Shown: piece by piece, positions 11,262 to 20,685 of the stretch | Position numbering within the stretch: the first letter of the stretch is position 1 | Layout: the number at the start of each line of letters is the position of its first letter | NCBI GenBank assembly: GCA_947488595.1 | Contig: CANKZI010000024.1 | Coordinates: 1 to 39,536 of the forward strand | Source: Flavobacteriaceae bacterium | GTDB taxonomy: Bacteria > Bacteroidota > Bacteroidia > Flavobacteriales > Flavobacteriaceae | Reading direction: 5' to 3' | DNA: 39,536 nucleotides | The notes under the pieces: model-generated | What the model saw: only the letters and a program-made list of their open reading frames with translations | What the model was told of the DNA's origin: nothing | The model's database searches: none | Program-made: the position numbers and the translations under genes

Positions 11262-11269
11262 CAAAGTTA
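11262..11269 (-). promoter_or_regulatory. -7 box immediately upstream of pyrD
   Basis: TAACTTTG on the minus strand, with only four bases between it and the ATG at 11257. If used, transcription would begin at or beside the start codon. Confidence 0.4.
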
Positions 11270-11451
11270 TTAAATTATTAGAAGTTTTGACGGCATCTGA
11301 ATTTGGAAATATGGGCGGTCGTTTAATTTTTTACTGTTTCAAATCAACTTTCTATCTAAATTCTTTATTTTTTCAATTAAAAGAGAAAGAGGTATTTGAA
11401 GAATTATTGGTTTTAAGCCAATCCAAAAGGCGGTTATCGGAAAACTTAACA

Positions 11452-11480
11452 TTGCCGAATACTTTGAATTCGTATATTTG
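11452..11480 (+). promoter_or_regulatory. Bacteroidota-type promoter of pepT
   Basis: TTG (11452-11454), an 18-base spacer and TATATTTG (11473-11480). Both boxes match the -33/-7 consensus. The start would fall near 11486, giving a leader of about 35 bases to the pepT ATG. Confidence 0.7.
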
Positions 11481-11521
11481 CTAACAATAAATTTACAATT
11501 AATTAAACTTTAAGATATACT

Positions 11522-12835
11522 ATGCAACACATTATCAATCGTTTTATCAGTTATGTTACCATTGACACCGAATCAGATCCCAATTCAGATACTACACCAA
11601 GCACAAAAAAGCAATTGGTTTTGGCCAGTTTGTTGGTAAAGGAACTTAAAGCAATTGGAATGACCGAAGTGACAAAAGATCGAAAAGGTTACGTTATGGC
11701 TACTTTACCAAGCAATGTTGATTATGAAGTGCCGACTATTGGTTTTGTTTCGCATTATGATACAACACCAGATTTTACCGGTGCGAATGTAAAACCTCAA
11801 ATTATTCAAAACTATGATGGAGGCGATATTCTATTAAATGAAGCACAAAATATTGTTTTATCACCTAATTATTTCAAAGATTTACTGCAATACAAAGGAC
11901 AAACCTTAATTACAACCGACGGAACAACACTTTTAGGTGCCGATGACAAAGCAGGTTTGACCGAAATTGTAACTGCAATGGAATATCTTTTGCAACATCC
12001 CGAAATCAAACATGGAAAAATCAGAGTTGGTTTTACACCAGATGAAGAAATTGGTCGTGGTGCCGATTTATTTGATGTTAAAAAATTTGGTGCACAATGG
12101 GCATATACCATGGATGGAAGTCAAATTGGAGAATTGGAATATGAGAATTTTAATGCGGCTGGGGCCAAGATAACTTTCAAAGGAAAAAGCGTGCATCCGG
12201 GTTATGCCAAAGGAAAAATGATCAACTCAATGTTGCTTGCCAATGAATTTATATCCGAATTGCCAAAAAATGAAACGCCACAAGAAACCAAAGGATATGA
12301 AGGTTTTTTTCATATACACCACTTAAACGGCAGCATCGAATCGACCGTTTTGGAAATAATTATCAGAGACCACGACGCCAAAAAATTCAAGAAACGCAAA
12401 GAATTAATTCATGATCTTGCCAAAAAAATGAATAAAAAATGGGCAAAACAATTTGGTGAAGATATCGTAATTGCTGAGTTAAAAGACCAATATTATAACA
12501 TGAAAGAGATGGTCGAGCCCGTGATGTTCATTGTTGATTTGGCCGAAAAAGCGATGAAAGACTTGGGAATCAAACCTTTAATTAAACCCATTCGCGGCGG
12601 AACTGATGGTTGCCGATTGTCTTATATGGGATTGCCTTGTCCTAATATCTTTGCGGGTGGACATAATTTTCACGGAAAATACGAATATGTTCCTGTCGAA
12701 AGTATGCAAAAAGCCATCGACGTTATTGTCCGAATTGCCGAATTGACTGCAACCACAGATTTTTCGCCAAAGCCAACAAAATCGATTAAAAAATTGCAAG
12801 AAAAAACCAAAGTAAAAACAAAGAAAAAGAAATAA
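11522..12835 (+). CDS. pepT: Peptidase T (tripeptidase)
   Basis: M20-family zinc aminotripeptidase of the cytoplasm. Family residues are visible: H78 in VSHYDTTPD, the bridging Asp D141 in LGADDKAG, the catalytic Glu pair E175/E176 in TPDEEIGRG, the DG(S) loop of the zinc ligand ([18 protein letters not shown]), [12 protein letters not shown] in the dimerisation lid, and a C-terminal [18 protein letters not shown] zinc-ligand motif. At 437 aa it is about 25 residues longer than most PepT because of a lysine-rich tail ([10 protein letters not shown]), likely disordered. It has its own promoter at 11452-11480 and a terminator at 12878-12906. Confidence 0.96.
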   Translation: MQHIINRFISYVTIDTESDPNSDTTPSTKKQLVLASLLVKELKAIGMTEVTKDRKGYVMATLPSNVDYEVPTIGFVSHYDTTPDFTGANVKPQIIQNYDGGDILLNEAQNIVLSPNYFKDLLQYKGQTLITTDGTTLLGADDKAGLTEIVTAMEYLLQHPEIKHGKIRVGFTPDEEIGRGADLFDVKKFGAQWAYTMDGSQIGELEYENFNAAGAKITFKGKSVHPGYAKGKMINSMLLANEFISELPKNETPQETKGYEGFFHIHHLNGSIESTVLEIIIRDHDAKKFKKRKELIHDLAKKMNKKWAKQFGEDIVIAELKDQYYNMKEMVEPVMFIVDLAEKAMKDLGIKPLIKPIRGGTDGCRLSYMGLPCPNIFAGGHNFHGKYEYVPVESMQKAIDVIVRIAELTATTDFSPKPTKSIKKLQEKTKVKTKKKK

Positions 12836-12877
12836 TAAATTTTCCGAATTGACCGTTCTTTTTTACAAATACAAATA

Positions 12878-12906
12878 ATGCCTTCTGAATTTGGAGGCAT
12901 TTTTTA
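12878..12906 (+). terminator. Terminator of pepT
   Basis: ATGCCT (12878-12883) pairs with AGGCAT (12895-12900), followed by six T. It is about 45 bases after the pepT stop and also lies just past the end of the convergent lipoprotein gene. Confidence 0.65.
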
Positions 12907-12928
12907 TATACAACAAACATTAGAACTG

Positions 12929-14113
12929 TTATTTCCGAATGCTATTTCTCGTGATAATGTCTTTTAGTTTGGCTTTCAAATCTTCGCCTGAATCATAAAT
13001 CATTTGCTCATTGGTCGGAAACGGCACTGCTCTTCTATCAAAATACGACAAATATTCGCTATCACAAGCCCTTTTGTCACCTTTGTAAGTCGAATATATG
13101 TTTTCAAAAATAAACGCGCTCGATAGCGGAAATGTTTGTAACAATTGATTGGTTTTAAAATTAATGTAATCGACTTTTGCAGATACTTCCGTAGTTTTAA
13201 ATTGTCGGAATTCATAAATTACAATTTTTACCATTTTCATATTATCAACCATGATTGTATTTCCCAAACTGTCTTTTACTTCGCGACCGCGATTGTCAAG
13301 TAGTTTTTTGATACCAATTTTCACTTCTTTTTCTTTGGTAAATTCCTTTTCTTTTATTTGCTCAGGCGAAATATTAATCTGACGAAAATTCACAATTACC
13401 CCAAAATCATAATCAATCCCTTTTTGTCTGTTGCTGTGGTAAATCGTCCATTTGTCATTCAGCCCATAAGTGCTAAAATCCAACAAATCATTTTCTAATC
13501 GAATCGGAATTACCATGTTAGTTTCGTTTTTTGTGTAAACGCTTACATAATCTGTGCCTTTGAACTGCGCTTCTTCAATCAATTTTTTCACATCTTTGTA
13601 ATTCGGATTGATTTTATCCAAATACATCAAATCATCATAAGCCCGACGAAAATTGGCTTTATTGGCAGTTCCCAAAAGCGCTTGCGAATTGGAATGTAAA
13701 TATTTCGAAAGTACATTTTTACTGTCTACAATTTCTTCCGAATAATCGTCAAACGGGAAATTAGCATTGCGTTTTTCTTTCAAAAGTTGCAACGGCAAAA
13801 TCGGTTTTATTTTTTCTTGACGCGCATGCAAATTCTGGTAAGTAGTAAAAACACGTTCAAAATTGGAAGGATTGCCCTCTTTTACCAATAAATCAATTTG
13901 CATCAAATCGCGCGCCTTGGCTTTTGCGAAAGCTTCTTCAAGCAAATAAACATAATCTTGTTTTCTCTTCTTGTCTTTGTTATTTCGAAGTCCCGAAACC
14001 GCATTGTCAATTGCCGCATCATAGTCGCCCGAAGATACCAAACTTTCCGTTTGTTTGACACCGCACGAAGCCATCAAAATGAACAACGATAATAAAATAG
14101 TAATTTTCTTCAT
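12929..14113 (-). CDS. Conserved lipoprotein of unknown function (394 aa)
   Basis: The start has a type II signal peptide with lipobox LMASC, so the mature protein begins at C17 and is membrane-anchored. Residues about 20-190 are helical and repeat-like (SLVSSGDYDAAIDNAVSGL, NLHARQEKIK, FRRAYDDLMYLDKINPNY), resembling tetratricopeptide-type helix pairs. The second half is beta-rich with no motif I recognise. I recall similar lipoproteins in flavobacterial genomes but know of no function. A promoter with a 16-base spacer lies at 14130-14156, and the gene is convergent with pepT. Confidence 0.85.
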   Translation of the reverse strand: MKKITILLSLFILMASCGVKQTESLVSSGDYDAAIDNAVSGLRNNKDKKRKQDYVYLLEEAFAKAKARDLMQIDLLVKEGNPSNFERVFTTYQNLHARQEKIKPILPLQLLKEKRNANFPFDDYSEEIVDSKNVLSKYLHSNSQALLGTANKANFRRAYDDLMYLDKINPNYKDVKKLIEEAQFKGTDYVSVYTKNETNMVIPIRLENDLLDFSTYGLNDKWTIYHSNRQKGIDYDFGVIVNFRQINISPEQIKEKEFTKEKEVKIGIKKLLDNRGREVKDSLGNTIMVDNMKMVKIVIYEFRQFKTTEVSAKVDYINFKTNQLLQTFPLSSAFIFENIYSTYKGDKRACDSEYLSYFDRRAVPFPTNEQMIYDSGEDLKAKLKDIITRNSIRK

Positions 14114-14129
14114 ATTGTTTTGGTTTTAA

Positions 14130-14156
14130 CAAATATATAATTTTTTGTAGAAGCAA
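14130..14156 (-). promoter_or_regulatory. Promoter of the 394-aa lipoprotein gene
   Basis: On the minus strand: TTG (14154-14156), a 16-base spacer and TATATTTG (14130-14137). The spacer is one base shorter than usual. The start would lie about 10 bases before the ATG. Confidence 0.5.
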
Positions 14157-14157
14157 T

Positions 14158-14230
14158 TTCCCGCTTTACGCTGCAATCTTTTGTTTTTAAAGAAAAAAAC
14201 AAAAGGATTTTCGCTGCTATCGGGGCTAGC
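14158..14230. repeat. Intergenic hairpin repeat, copy A
   Basis: The element begins TCCCGCTTTACGCTGCAATC, contains the perfect inverted repeat CTTTTGTTTTT (14178-14188)/AAAAACAAAAG (14195-14205), and ends CGCTGCTATCGGGGCTAGC. Copy B at 22514-22586 has the same two ends with a different loop. Comparable elements recur between genes in Flavobacterium, from recall. Confidence 0.65.
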
Positions 14231-14275
14231 ATTTGCCGGTTATACAAAGACATTTCCAATAATATTGTCACAAAA

Positions 14276-14303
14276 AAACCTGACTATTAAAAGGTCAGGT
14301 TTA
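14276..14303 (-). terminator. Terminator of fumarylacetoacetase gene
   Basis: On the minus strand AACCTGAC, a 9-base loop and GTCAGGTT are followed by a run of T (+ coordinates 14277-14284 and 14294-14301). It is about 120 bases after the gene's stop. Confidence 0.65.
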
Positions 14304-14419
14304 ATTTGTTGTTTACTAAAGAATTAATGTTTTGAATTGCCACAAATTTTTCTACTCAATGCAAACAAAAAATCAAATAATTCCATAAAAATGTAAGCTA
14401 TTCTCTAAAAAAAGTTGCT

Positions 14420-15703
14420 TTAATTCCTAACAAATGGTGGTAACAACTTACTCGAAACTTCACCAAAACCAATGCGCACATCACTATTCTGGCAAAATCC
14501 TTTCATTATTACGGTATCGCCATCATTGATAAATTTGCGTTCGCTTCCGTCATTTAAGGTTATTGGATTTTTTCCGCCCCAAGTCAATTCTAACATCGAG
14601 CCAAAACTATCTGGTGTTGGACCAGAAATCGTTCCAGAACCCATCATGTCACCCGAATTTACACGGCATCCGTTACTAGTGTGGTGCGCCAATTGTTGGC
14701 ACATAGACCAATACATGTATTTGAAATTGGATTTAGAAATAACAGTTTCTATGCCATTTTCTGGACAAATAGCGACCTCCAAATTGATATCATAAGTATG
14801 TTTTCCTTTTTGTTGCAAATAGGGTAGTGGCGTCGGGTCTTGCTTTGGCCCTTTGGTTCTAAATGGTTCTAACGCGTCCATGGTTACGATCCAAGGCGAA
14901 ATCGACGAAGCAAAATTCTTAGCTAAAAATGGCCCAAGTGGCACATACTCCCATTTCTGAATGTCACGTGCGCTCCAATCGTTCAATAAAACCATCCCAA
15001 AAATATAATCTTCGGCTTCATGAACCGGAATATTTTCGCCCATAATATTTGCATCCGTTGTGATGAATGCCGTTTCTAATTCAAAATCAATCAATCGCGA
15101 CGGACCAAAAACGGGACTCGTTTCGCCATTAGGCAATGTCTGACCCATCGGTCGGTGCACCGGAATTCCCGAAGGCACTATGGTTGAACTGCGTCCATGA
15201 TAACCTACCGGAATGTGCAACCAATTCGGTAAAAGCGCATTTTCGGGATCGCGAAACATTTTTCCGACATTGGTCGCATGCTCTTTACTCGAATAAAAAT
15301 CGGTATAATCTCCAATCAACACAGGCAGTTGCATTTCTACATCTTCCATTTTAAACATAACAATATCTTTATGTTCTTGGTTGTCACGAAGTTTTGGATT
15401 TTTGGCATCAAACAATTCAGAGATGCGATTGCGAACCAAACGCCAAGTTTTTTTACCGTCAGAAATAAAATCATTTAGCGTGTCTTGCATGAACATATCG
15501 TCGGTCAATTCGATGCCTTCAAAATAATTCATTTGTTGCAAAGCACCTAAATCTATTGCAAAATCGCCAATTCGGGTTCCAATAGTTATCACATCATCTT
15601 TGCTCAAAAACACACCAAACGGAATGTTTTGTATCGGAAAATCACTGTCTTCCGAAACGGTTATCCAAGATTTACGATTCGGATTATTGGCTGTTATTGG
15701 CAT
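14420..15703 (-). CDS. fahA: Fumarylacetoacetase
   Basis: Hydrolyses fumarylacetoacetate to fumarate and acetoacetate, the last step of tyrosine breakdown. The 427-aa product has the N-terminal SH3-like domain (about 1-115) and the FAH catalytic domain. Visible are [18 protein letters not shown] (metal and catalytic-base region), [25 protein letters not shown] (metal-binding acidic residues), [20 protein letters not shown] and the GSGTISGP loop. Length matches the family. It has a two-box promoter (15738-15767) back to back with glyA. The homogentisate and hydroxyphenylpyruvate dioxygenase genes are not nearby in this window. Confidence 0.96.
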   Translation of the reverse strand: MPITANNPNRKSWITVSEDSDFPIQNIPFGVFLSKDDVITIGTRIGDFAIDLGALQQMNYFEGIELTDDMFMQDTLNDFISDGKKTWRLVRNRISELFDAKNPKLRDNQEHKDIVMFKMEDVEMQLPVLIGDYTDFYSSKEHATNVGKMFRDPENALLPNWLHIPVGYHGRSSTIVPSGIPVHRPMGQTLPNGETSPVFGPSRLIDFELETAFITTDANIMGENIPVHEAEDYIFGMVLLNDWSARDIQKWEYVPLGPFLAKNFASSISPWIVTMDALEPFRTKGPKQDPTPLPYLQQKGKHTYDINLEVAICPENGIETVISKSNFKYMYWSMCQQLAHHTSNGCRVNSGDMMGSGTISGPTPDSFGSMLELTWGGKNPITLNDGSERKFINDGDTVIMKGFCQNSDVRIGFGEVSSKLLPPFVRN

Positions 15704-15737
15704 ATTGGAGTTGTTTTTTTGTTGAAAATTCAGTTAT

Positions 15738-15767
15738 CAAATATATCATTATATGTCAATTTAACAA
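15738..15767 (-). promoter_or_regulatory. Promoter of fahA
   Basis: On the minus strand: TTTG-type -33 box with TTG at 15765-15767, a 19-base spacer and TATATTTG (15738-15745). Both boxes are perfect. The start would be near 15732, about 28 bases before the ATG. Confidence 0.7.
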
Positions 15768-15777
15768 ACCATTTTCG

Positions 15778-15785
15778 TAATTTTG
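15778..15785 (+). promoter_or_regulatory. -7 box of glyA
   Basis: TAATTTTG on the plus strand, about 27 bases before the chosen glyA ATG. The -33 region is weak (ATG instead of TTG at 15753-15755). It supports the shorter glyA start because the longer frame would begin upstream of this box. Confidence 0.45.
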
Positions 15786-15811
15786 AAAAGTTTTTAACGA
15801 AATATTATCAA

Positions 15812-17086
15812 ATGCTACACGACGAACAAATTTTTGACCTTATTCTTGAAGAACAAGACAGACAAATTCACGGAATAGAACTAATTGCATCAGAGAACTT
15901 TGTGAGCGACCAAGTGATGGAAGCAGCAGGTTCTTGCTTGACAAATAAATATGCCGAAGGGTATCCTGGCAAACGCTATTATGGTGGTTGCGAAGTGGTA
16001 GATGTAGTTGAGCAAATTGCCATAGACCGTGCCAAAGCACTTTTTGGTGCCGAGTATGCCAATGTACAACCGCACTCAGGTTCGCAAGCCAATACCGCAG
16101 TTTATCACGCTTGTTTGAAACCAGGAGATAAAATATTGGGTTTTGATTTATCGCATGGCGGCCATTTGACACATGGCTCACCAGTCAATTTTTCTGGACG
16201 ATTGTATACACCTTCATTTTATGGCGTTGAAAAAGAAACTGGACGATTTGATTATGATAAAATCCAAGCAATTGCTACCAAAGAACAACCAAAACTTATT
16301 ATTGCAGGCGCTTCTGCGTATTGTCGTGATATGGATTTTAAACGTTTCCGCGAAATTGCTGATTCCGTTGGTGCTATTTTATTAGCTGATATTTCGCATC
16401 CTTCTGGATTAATTGCCAAAGGTTTATTAAATGATCCTGTTCCGCATTGTCATATCATCACCACGACAACCCACAAAACACTTCGCGGTCCTAGAGGCGG
16501 ATTGATTTTGATGGGAAAAGATTTTGAAAATCCGTTTGGATTAACTACTCCAAAAGGCGAAATCAGAATGATGTCTTCTTTATTGGATTTGGCTGTATTT
16601 CCAGGTAATCAAGGCGGACCATTAATGCATATTATCGCCGCTAAAGCAGTAGCTTTTGGTGAAGCTTTGACCGACGAATTTTTTCATTATTCGATGCAAG
16701 TTCAAAAGAATGCCAAAGCCATGGCAGCCGCTTTTATGAGAAGAGACTACAACCTTATCTCTGGTGGTACCGACAATCACATGATGCTTATTGATTTGCG
16801 AAACAAAAACATTACCGGTAAAGAAGCCGAAAATGCCTTGGTGAAAGCTGAAATTACAGTCAATAAAAATATGGTACCTTTTGACGACAAATCGCCATTT
16901 ATAACTTCTGGAATTCGTATCGGAACACCTGCAATAACAACACGTGGTTTGGTTGAATCGGATATGGAAATTATTGTAGACATGATTGATCGCGTTTTAT
17001 CTGACCCTACTAATGAAGCAGTTATTGAGCAAGTCGCCGACGAAGTCAATGAAATGATGGGCGAAAGAGCGATGTTTGTTTTTTAA
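15812..17086 (+). CDS. glyA: Serine hydroxymethyltransferase
   Basis: PLP enzyme that interconverts serine and glycine and feeds one-carbon units to folate. The 424-aa product starts [11 protein letters not shown] and shows [21 protein letters not shown], the aldimine Asp in [10 protein letters not shown], the PLP lysine K222 in [13 protein letters not shown], and [17 protein letters not shown]. The open frame extends to 15629, but the extra 61 residues overlap fahA on the other strand, lack SHMT similarity and contain the promoter. The ATG at 15812 gives the normal family length. miaE follows in the same direction after 72 bases. Confidence 0.97.
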   Translation: MLHDEQIFDLILEEQDRQIHGIELIASENFVSDQVMEAAGSCLTNKYAEGYPGKRYYGGCEVVDVVEQIAIDRAKALFGAEYANVQPHSGSQANTAVYHACLKPGDKILGFDLSHGGHLTHGSPVNFSGRLYTPSFYGVEKETGRFDYDKIQAIATKEQPKLIIAGASAYCRDMDFKRFREIADSVGAILLADISHPSGLIAKGLLNDPVPHCHIITTTTHKTLRGPRGGLILMGKDFENPFGLTTPKGEIRMMSSLLDLAVFPGNQGGPLMHIIAAKAVAFGEALTDEFFHYSMQVQKNAKAMAAAFMRRDYNLISGGTDNHMMLIDLRNKNITGKEAENALVKAEITVNKNMVPFDDKSPFITSGIRIGTPAITTRGLVESDMEIIVDMIDRVLSDPTNEAVIEQVADEVNEMMGERAMFVF

Positions 17087-17125
17087 TTAAGTTTCAGATT
17101 TAAAACTGGAAAACCTAAAATCTAA

Positions 17126-17142
17126 CCCGATAGCTATTGGGA
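17126..17142. repeat. CCGATAGCTATCGG-type palindrome, imperfect copy
   Basis: CCGATAGCTATTGG at 17127-17140 differs from the perfect palindrome at 22599-22612 by one base. It lies about 20 bases before the miaE start and is followed by GACCAACACC, a string that also adjoins the other copy. Confidence 0.6.
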
Positions 17143-17158
17143 CCAACACCACATAACA

Positions 17159-17752
17159 ATGTCCGTACTCAGACTACAATTGCCAACCGACCCAAGATGG
17201 GTCAATATCGTCGAAAAAAATATCGAAGAAATCCTTACGGATCATGCTTGGTGTGAACAAAAAGCAGCGTCGAATGCGATTACAATTATTACCATCAATT
17301 CAGAATATCCGGATTTGGTTACCGATATGTTGGCGCTTGCAAAAGAAGAAATTGAGCATTTTGAAATGGTACACGAATTGATCAAAAAACGAGGCTACAA
17401 ATTGGGTCGCGAACGCAAAGATGAATATGTTGGCGAATTAGCGCAATACATGAAAAAAAGCAATAACGGTAGTCGTGTTTCCGGATTTGTGGAGCGCATG
17501 TTATTCTCTGCCATGATTGAAGCCCGAAGCTGTGAGCGGTTCAAAGTCTTGTCGCAAAACATTCAAGACGAAGAATTGTCAAAATTTTATTGGGAATTAA
17601 TGGAAAGTGAAGCAGGACATTATACTACTTTTATTACTTACGCGCGAAAATATGGTCACGGCATTGATGTTGAAAAACGTTGGCGCGAATGGCTAGATTT
17701 TGAAGCTGCTGTTATTGCCAATTACGGAAAAAGTGAAAGCATTCATGGATAG
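17159..17752 (+). CDS. miaE: tRNA-(ms2io6A)-hydroxylase
   Basis: MiaE hydroxylates the isopentenyl group of 2-methylthio-N6-isopentenyladenosine at position 37 of tRNAs reading UNN codons, using a carboxylate-bridged di-iron centre in a ferritin-like four-helix bundle. In the 197-aa product the iron-ligand pattern is visible: EEIEHFEMVHE (E and ExxH), EARSCERFKVL, and ESEAGHYTTFI (ExxxH). Length is normal. The gene follows glyA. The sequence CCGATAGCTATTGG lies in its leader region. Confidence 0.93.
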   Translation: MSVLRLQLPTDPRWVNIVEKNIEEILTDHAWCEQKAASNAITIITINSEYPDLVTDMLALAKEEIEHFEMVHELIKKRGYKLGRERKDEYVGELAQYMKKSNNGSRVSGFVERMLFSAMIEARSCERFKVLSQNIQDEELSKFYWELMESEAGHYTTFITYARKYGHGIDVEKRWREWLDFEAAVIANYGKSESIHG

Positions 17753-17816
17753 TATCGTAGTTGAAAGTTTAATAGTCCGAAAGTCAAAAGAAAAATACAA
17801 TACTATTTTGATTTTA

Positions 17817-17824
17817 TATCTTTG
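17817..17824 (+). promoter_or_regulatory. Candidate -7 box of the GNAT gene
   Basis: TATCTTTG on the plus strand, 42 bases before the ATG. No TTG at the usual distance; other partial boxes lie nearby, so the assignment is uncertain. Confidence 0.35.
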
Positions 17825-17866
17825 TAGCATTACAATACTTTAATATTTGTCAATTTTGTTTTCAAA

Positions 17867-18361
17867 ATGATTGTAATTAAAACCGCTACGGCTAAAGATT
17901 TTCCTGTAATTCAGTCCATCGCTTATACTACTTGGCCAAAAACTTATGGGCAAATTTTATCAAAAGCGCAATTGGATTACATGTTAGACCGATTTTTTTC
18001 ATTGGATAATTTGGCTTTGAATCTAAAAAATGACCATCAATTTTATGTCATTTATGAAGACGAAATGCCATTGGGTTTTATAGTAATTGAGCACAATCAC
18101 AATGACGAATTTGTAACAAAGATTCACAAAATTTATATGCTTCCAAGCTATCAAGGCAAAGGAATTGGCAAATTGACTATCGATTTTATAATTGATATAG
18201 CCCTTAAAAACCAATCTCAAAAGCTACGATTGAATGTCAATAAATTCAATAAAGCCATTATTTTTTATCAAAAATTAGGTTTTGAAACCGTTGAAGCCAT
18301 CGATATCGAAATCGGAAACGGCTATTTAATGGAAGATTTTGTGATGGAAAAAATACTTTAA
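17867..18361 (+). CDS. GNAT family N-acetyltransferase
   Basis: A 164-aa acetyltransferase with a complete GNAT fold. It begins with the beta1-alpha1 segment IVIKTATAKDFPVIQSIAY. Motif A, which binds the acetyl-CoA pyrophosphate, reads KIYMLPSYQGKGIGKLTIDF at about residues 86-105 (QGKGIG). Motif B follows in KLRLNVNKFNKAIIFYQKLGF. The substrate cannot be predicted. Its stop codon (18359-18361) directly abuts the stop codon of the convergent pentapeptide-repeat gene. Confidence 0.88.
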   Translation: MIVIKTATAKDFPVIQSIAYTTWPKTYGQILSKAQLDYMLDRFFSLDNLALNLKNDHQFYVIYEDEMPLGFIVIEHNHNDEFVTKIHKIYMLPSYQGKGIGKLTIDFIIDIALKNQSQKLRLNVNKFNKAIIFYQKLGFETVEAIDIEIGNGYLMEDFVMEKIL

Positions 18362-18931
18362 TTATTGCACAATAATGTCGTGCGTGAACAATAAACCCTT
18401 AAGATTTTCTAACGAAAAAATCGCTTTTTTAAGTTTAGTTTTTGAAGGATCAATGGTATAGTTATAGCTTGTTCTAAAATCACATTTGTTGGCAGTTGCT
18501 TTTTCAAATTCGCTTCGATACAAATCACATTGGTCAAAAACCACCGCCGTCAAATCGGTACTCATAAAGTCAATAGCCACCATACTGCAATTGGTAAAAG
18601 TGGTTTCTTTTAATTTTAAGGTATAAAATTTAGAAAAATCCAAGTTGCAGTCTTTAAAATGTATTTCAAAAATCAATTTATCACACATGGCAAAATTGAC
18701 TTCTTTGATGGTACATCGGTTAAAAAATGCTGTTCTAAAAGCAGTATGATTAATTTTAGCTCCGTTGAAATTACAATCATTAAAATCACAATCGATAAAA
18801 GTTACCGCGACAAATACACACTCCGAAAAATCACATTCATTAAAAGTGCATCTTTCAAACTCCTTAAAATTAGCAGATGAAGCTTCGTAGTTGATGTTGT
18901 TAAATTCAGTTTCGAAAATGTATTCGGTCAT
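18362..18931 (-). CDS. Pentapeptide-repeat protein
   Basis: The 189-aa product consists mostly of pentapeptide repeats of the A(D/N)LxX type, here Cys-rich: CTFNECDFSECVFVAVTFID and CDFNDCNFNGAKI. This predicts a right-handed quadrilateral beta-helix. Proteins of this shape include the gyrase protectors Qnr/MfpA and many of unknown role; no specific Qnr signature was identified, so resistance should not be inferred. There is no signal peptide, so it is probably cytoplasmic. The C-terminal 40 residues lack repeats. Confidence 0.85.
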   Translation of the reverse strand: MTEYIFETEFNNINYEASSANFKEFERCTFNECDFSECVFVAVTFIDCDFNDCNFNGAKINHTAFRTAFFNRCTIKEVNFAMCDKLIFEIHFKDCNLDFSKFYTLKLKETTFTNCSMVAIDFMSTDLTAVVFDQCDLYRSEFEKATANKCDFRTSYNYTIDPSKTKLKKAIFSLENLKGLLFTHDIIVQ

Positions 18932-19117
18932 GCGATTCTATTTTCCTTGTAAAACTAGGACATTATTGTAATCTAGCCAATCACATCACAATATATTTAT
19001 AAAATGGTACTGTTGCAATAACAGTTTATTTTTAAGAATACCTTATTTTCGCACGATTACAATACCGTTCTTTTAAGTCCAAAATTATTTTATAAATTTC
19101 AAATTTCTCAGCATTCA

Positions 19118-20407
19118 ATGGAATACGAAAATGTGCAATCTAACAGTCCAACTGGTTTTTTTGGAAAGCATCCGTCGTTAAAAATAAAAGAATTTCAGTC
19201 GTATCTAACTTTGCGACTCGGAATCATTTTTGCCTTGAACATGCAATCGACAACGATTTATTTTTGGGTTTACCAAATGACCAGCGATAAACTTTCGTTG
19301 GGTCTGGTCGGACTGGCCGAAGTCATTCCAGCAATTTGTTGCTCGTTTTTTTCGGGTCATATTGTCGATCAAAATGAAAAACGAAAAATGGTTGCGATTT
19401 GTCTTTTGGGTTATATTATTGTTGGTATTGCTCTTTTTTTACTGGCATTTCCAGCGGTAGAGCAAACACTGCAAGCCCCGTGGTTTTTGCATTTGATTTA
19501 TTTCTTTGTATTTCTTGGTGGTGTTTTGCGAGCGTTTTATAGTCCGTCGATGTTTTCTCTTTTTGGACTTGTAGTGCCAAGAACGCATTATGCCAATGCA
19601 ACAAGTTGGAGCAGTATGGCTTGGCAAATGGGATCCGTTTTAGGCCCATTGGCTGCTGGCTTTTTTATTGCAATTTTGGGCGTTGCATCCAGTCTATTTA
19701 CAGTTATTGGAATTCAATTATTGATGCTTTTTCCGTTATTATCGATTCCCATTAAACCCATATTAAAAAAAGTAAAAGAACCTGTAATGCAAAGTGTAAC
19801 CGAAGGATTAAAGTTTGTCTGGAAAACACCTGCTTTGCTTTCGGCTTTGGCATTAGATATGTTTTCGGTACTTTTTGGAGGTGCTGTTGCCTTATTGCCT
19901 GTTTATCAAAAAGAAATTTTACACGTTGACGAAATTGGCTTTGGATTGCTGCGATCGGCTCCAGGAATTGGCGCTTTGTTGACACTTGGATTATTGGCCT
20001 TTTTGCCTTTAAAAAAGTATCCTGGCCGTAAATTATTTGCTTGTGTCGCGGGTTTTGCGATTAGTATAATCGTATTCGGAATATCAAGAAACTTTTATTT
20101 GTCTTTTTTTATGTTGCTGCTTTCCGGAATGTTCGACGCCGTTAGTGTGGTCATTCGAAGTACGATTTTGCAACTCATGACACCTGATGCGATGCGAGGA
20201 AGAGTTGCGGCTGTAAACACCATGTTTGTAAGTTCATCAAACGAGTTGGGTGATTTTGAAAGTGGTTTAATGGCGCATTGGCTCGGAACTGTTCGTGCTG
20301 TTGTAACTGGTGGCTGTATTACGCTTGGTATTGTAGTTTTTACCTTTTTTAAAGCGCCACAATTGCGCAACTTTAGTTTTGACGAGCAAGAGAAAGAAAA
20401 AGATTAA
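19118..20407 (+). CDS. MFS transporter (EntS-like family)
   Basis: A 429-aa integral membrane protein with about 12 hydrophobic helices of the major facilitator superfamily. The loop 2-3 motif appears as GHIVDQNEKRKM, and the C-terminal half carries STILQLMTPDAMRGRVAAVN, the conserved feature of the enterobactin-exporter-like MFS_3 group. The sequence SSSNELGDFESGLMAHWLG in the last third is also typical of that group. It probably exports a small molecule, but the substrate is unknown. It stands alone, with no siderophore genes near it. Confidence 0.9.
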   Translation: MEYENVQSNSPTGFFGKHPSLKIKEFQSYLTLRLGIIFALNMQSTTIYFWVYQMTSDKLSLGLVGLAEVIPAICCSFFSGHIVDQNEKRKMVAICLLGYIIVGIALFLLAFPAVEQTLQAPWFLHLIYFFVFLGGVLRAFYSPSMFSLFGLVVPRTHYANATSWSSMAWQMGSVLGPLAAGFFIAILGVASSLFTVIGIQLLMLFPLLSIPIKPILKKVKEPVMQSVTEGLKFVWKTPALLSALALDMFSVLFGGAVALLPVYQKEILHVDEIGFGLLRSAPGIGALLTLGLLAFLPLKKYPGRKLFACVAGFAISIIVFGISRNFYLSFFMLLLSGMFDAVSVVIRSTILQLMTPDAMRGRVAAVNTMFVSSSNELGDFESGLMAHWLGTVRAVVTGGCITLGIVVFTFFKAPQLRNFSFDEQEKEKD

Positions 20408-20511
20408 AAAATGGCGATTTTTTTTTTGATGATTACAGTTTTTTAGCAAGTACGACTGCATTTTGCTACGCAACATCCATCAAAGCTCCGCTTTGAAAAT
20501 GCATTAAAAAC

Positions 20512-20542
20512 AAAAAAACGCTCAAGCAAGCTTAGCGTTTTT
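20512..20542 (-). terminator. Second copy of the tRNA-Arg terminator
   Basis: Same hairpin as 20632-20662, placed 120 bases further downstream by the duplication. It would act as a back-up terminator on the minus strand. Confidence 0.6.
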
Positions 20543-20631
20543 TCTTATTTCAATACATTCATTCGTGACCTCGACTGGGATTTTGCTACGCAACATCCAT
20601 CAAAGCTCCGCTTTGAAAATGCATTAAAAAC

Positions 20632-20662
20632 AAAAAAACGCTCAAGCAAGCTTAGCGTTTTT
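20632..20662 (-). terminator. Terminator of tRNA-Arg
   Basis: AACGCT and AGCGTT arms with an AAGC..GCTT-containing inner part; on the minus strand the stem is followed by a T-run. It is about 25 bases beyond the tRNA 3' end. Confidence 0.7.
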
Positions 20663-20685
20663 TCTTATTTCAATACATTCATTCG

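Noticed and set aside
11287..11484. 65-codon ORF before pepT
   Set aside because: It covers the pepT promoter, has no recognisable content and no start signals of its own.
15629..15811. 61-residue N-terminal extension of GlyA
   Set aside because: It overlaps fahA on the opposite strand, lacks SHMT similarity and contains the -7 box of glyA.
18362..18931. Qnr-type quinolone resistance determinant
   Set aside because: The pentapeptide fold alone does not indicate gyrase protection, and no Qnr-specific loops were identified.
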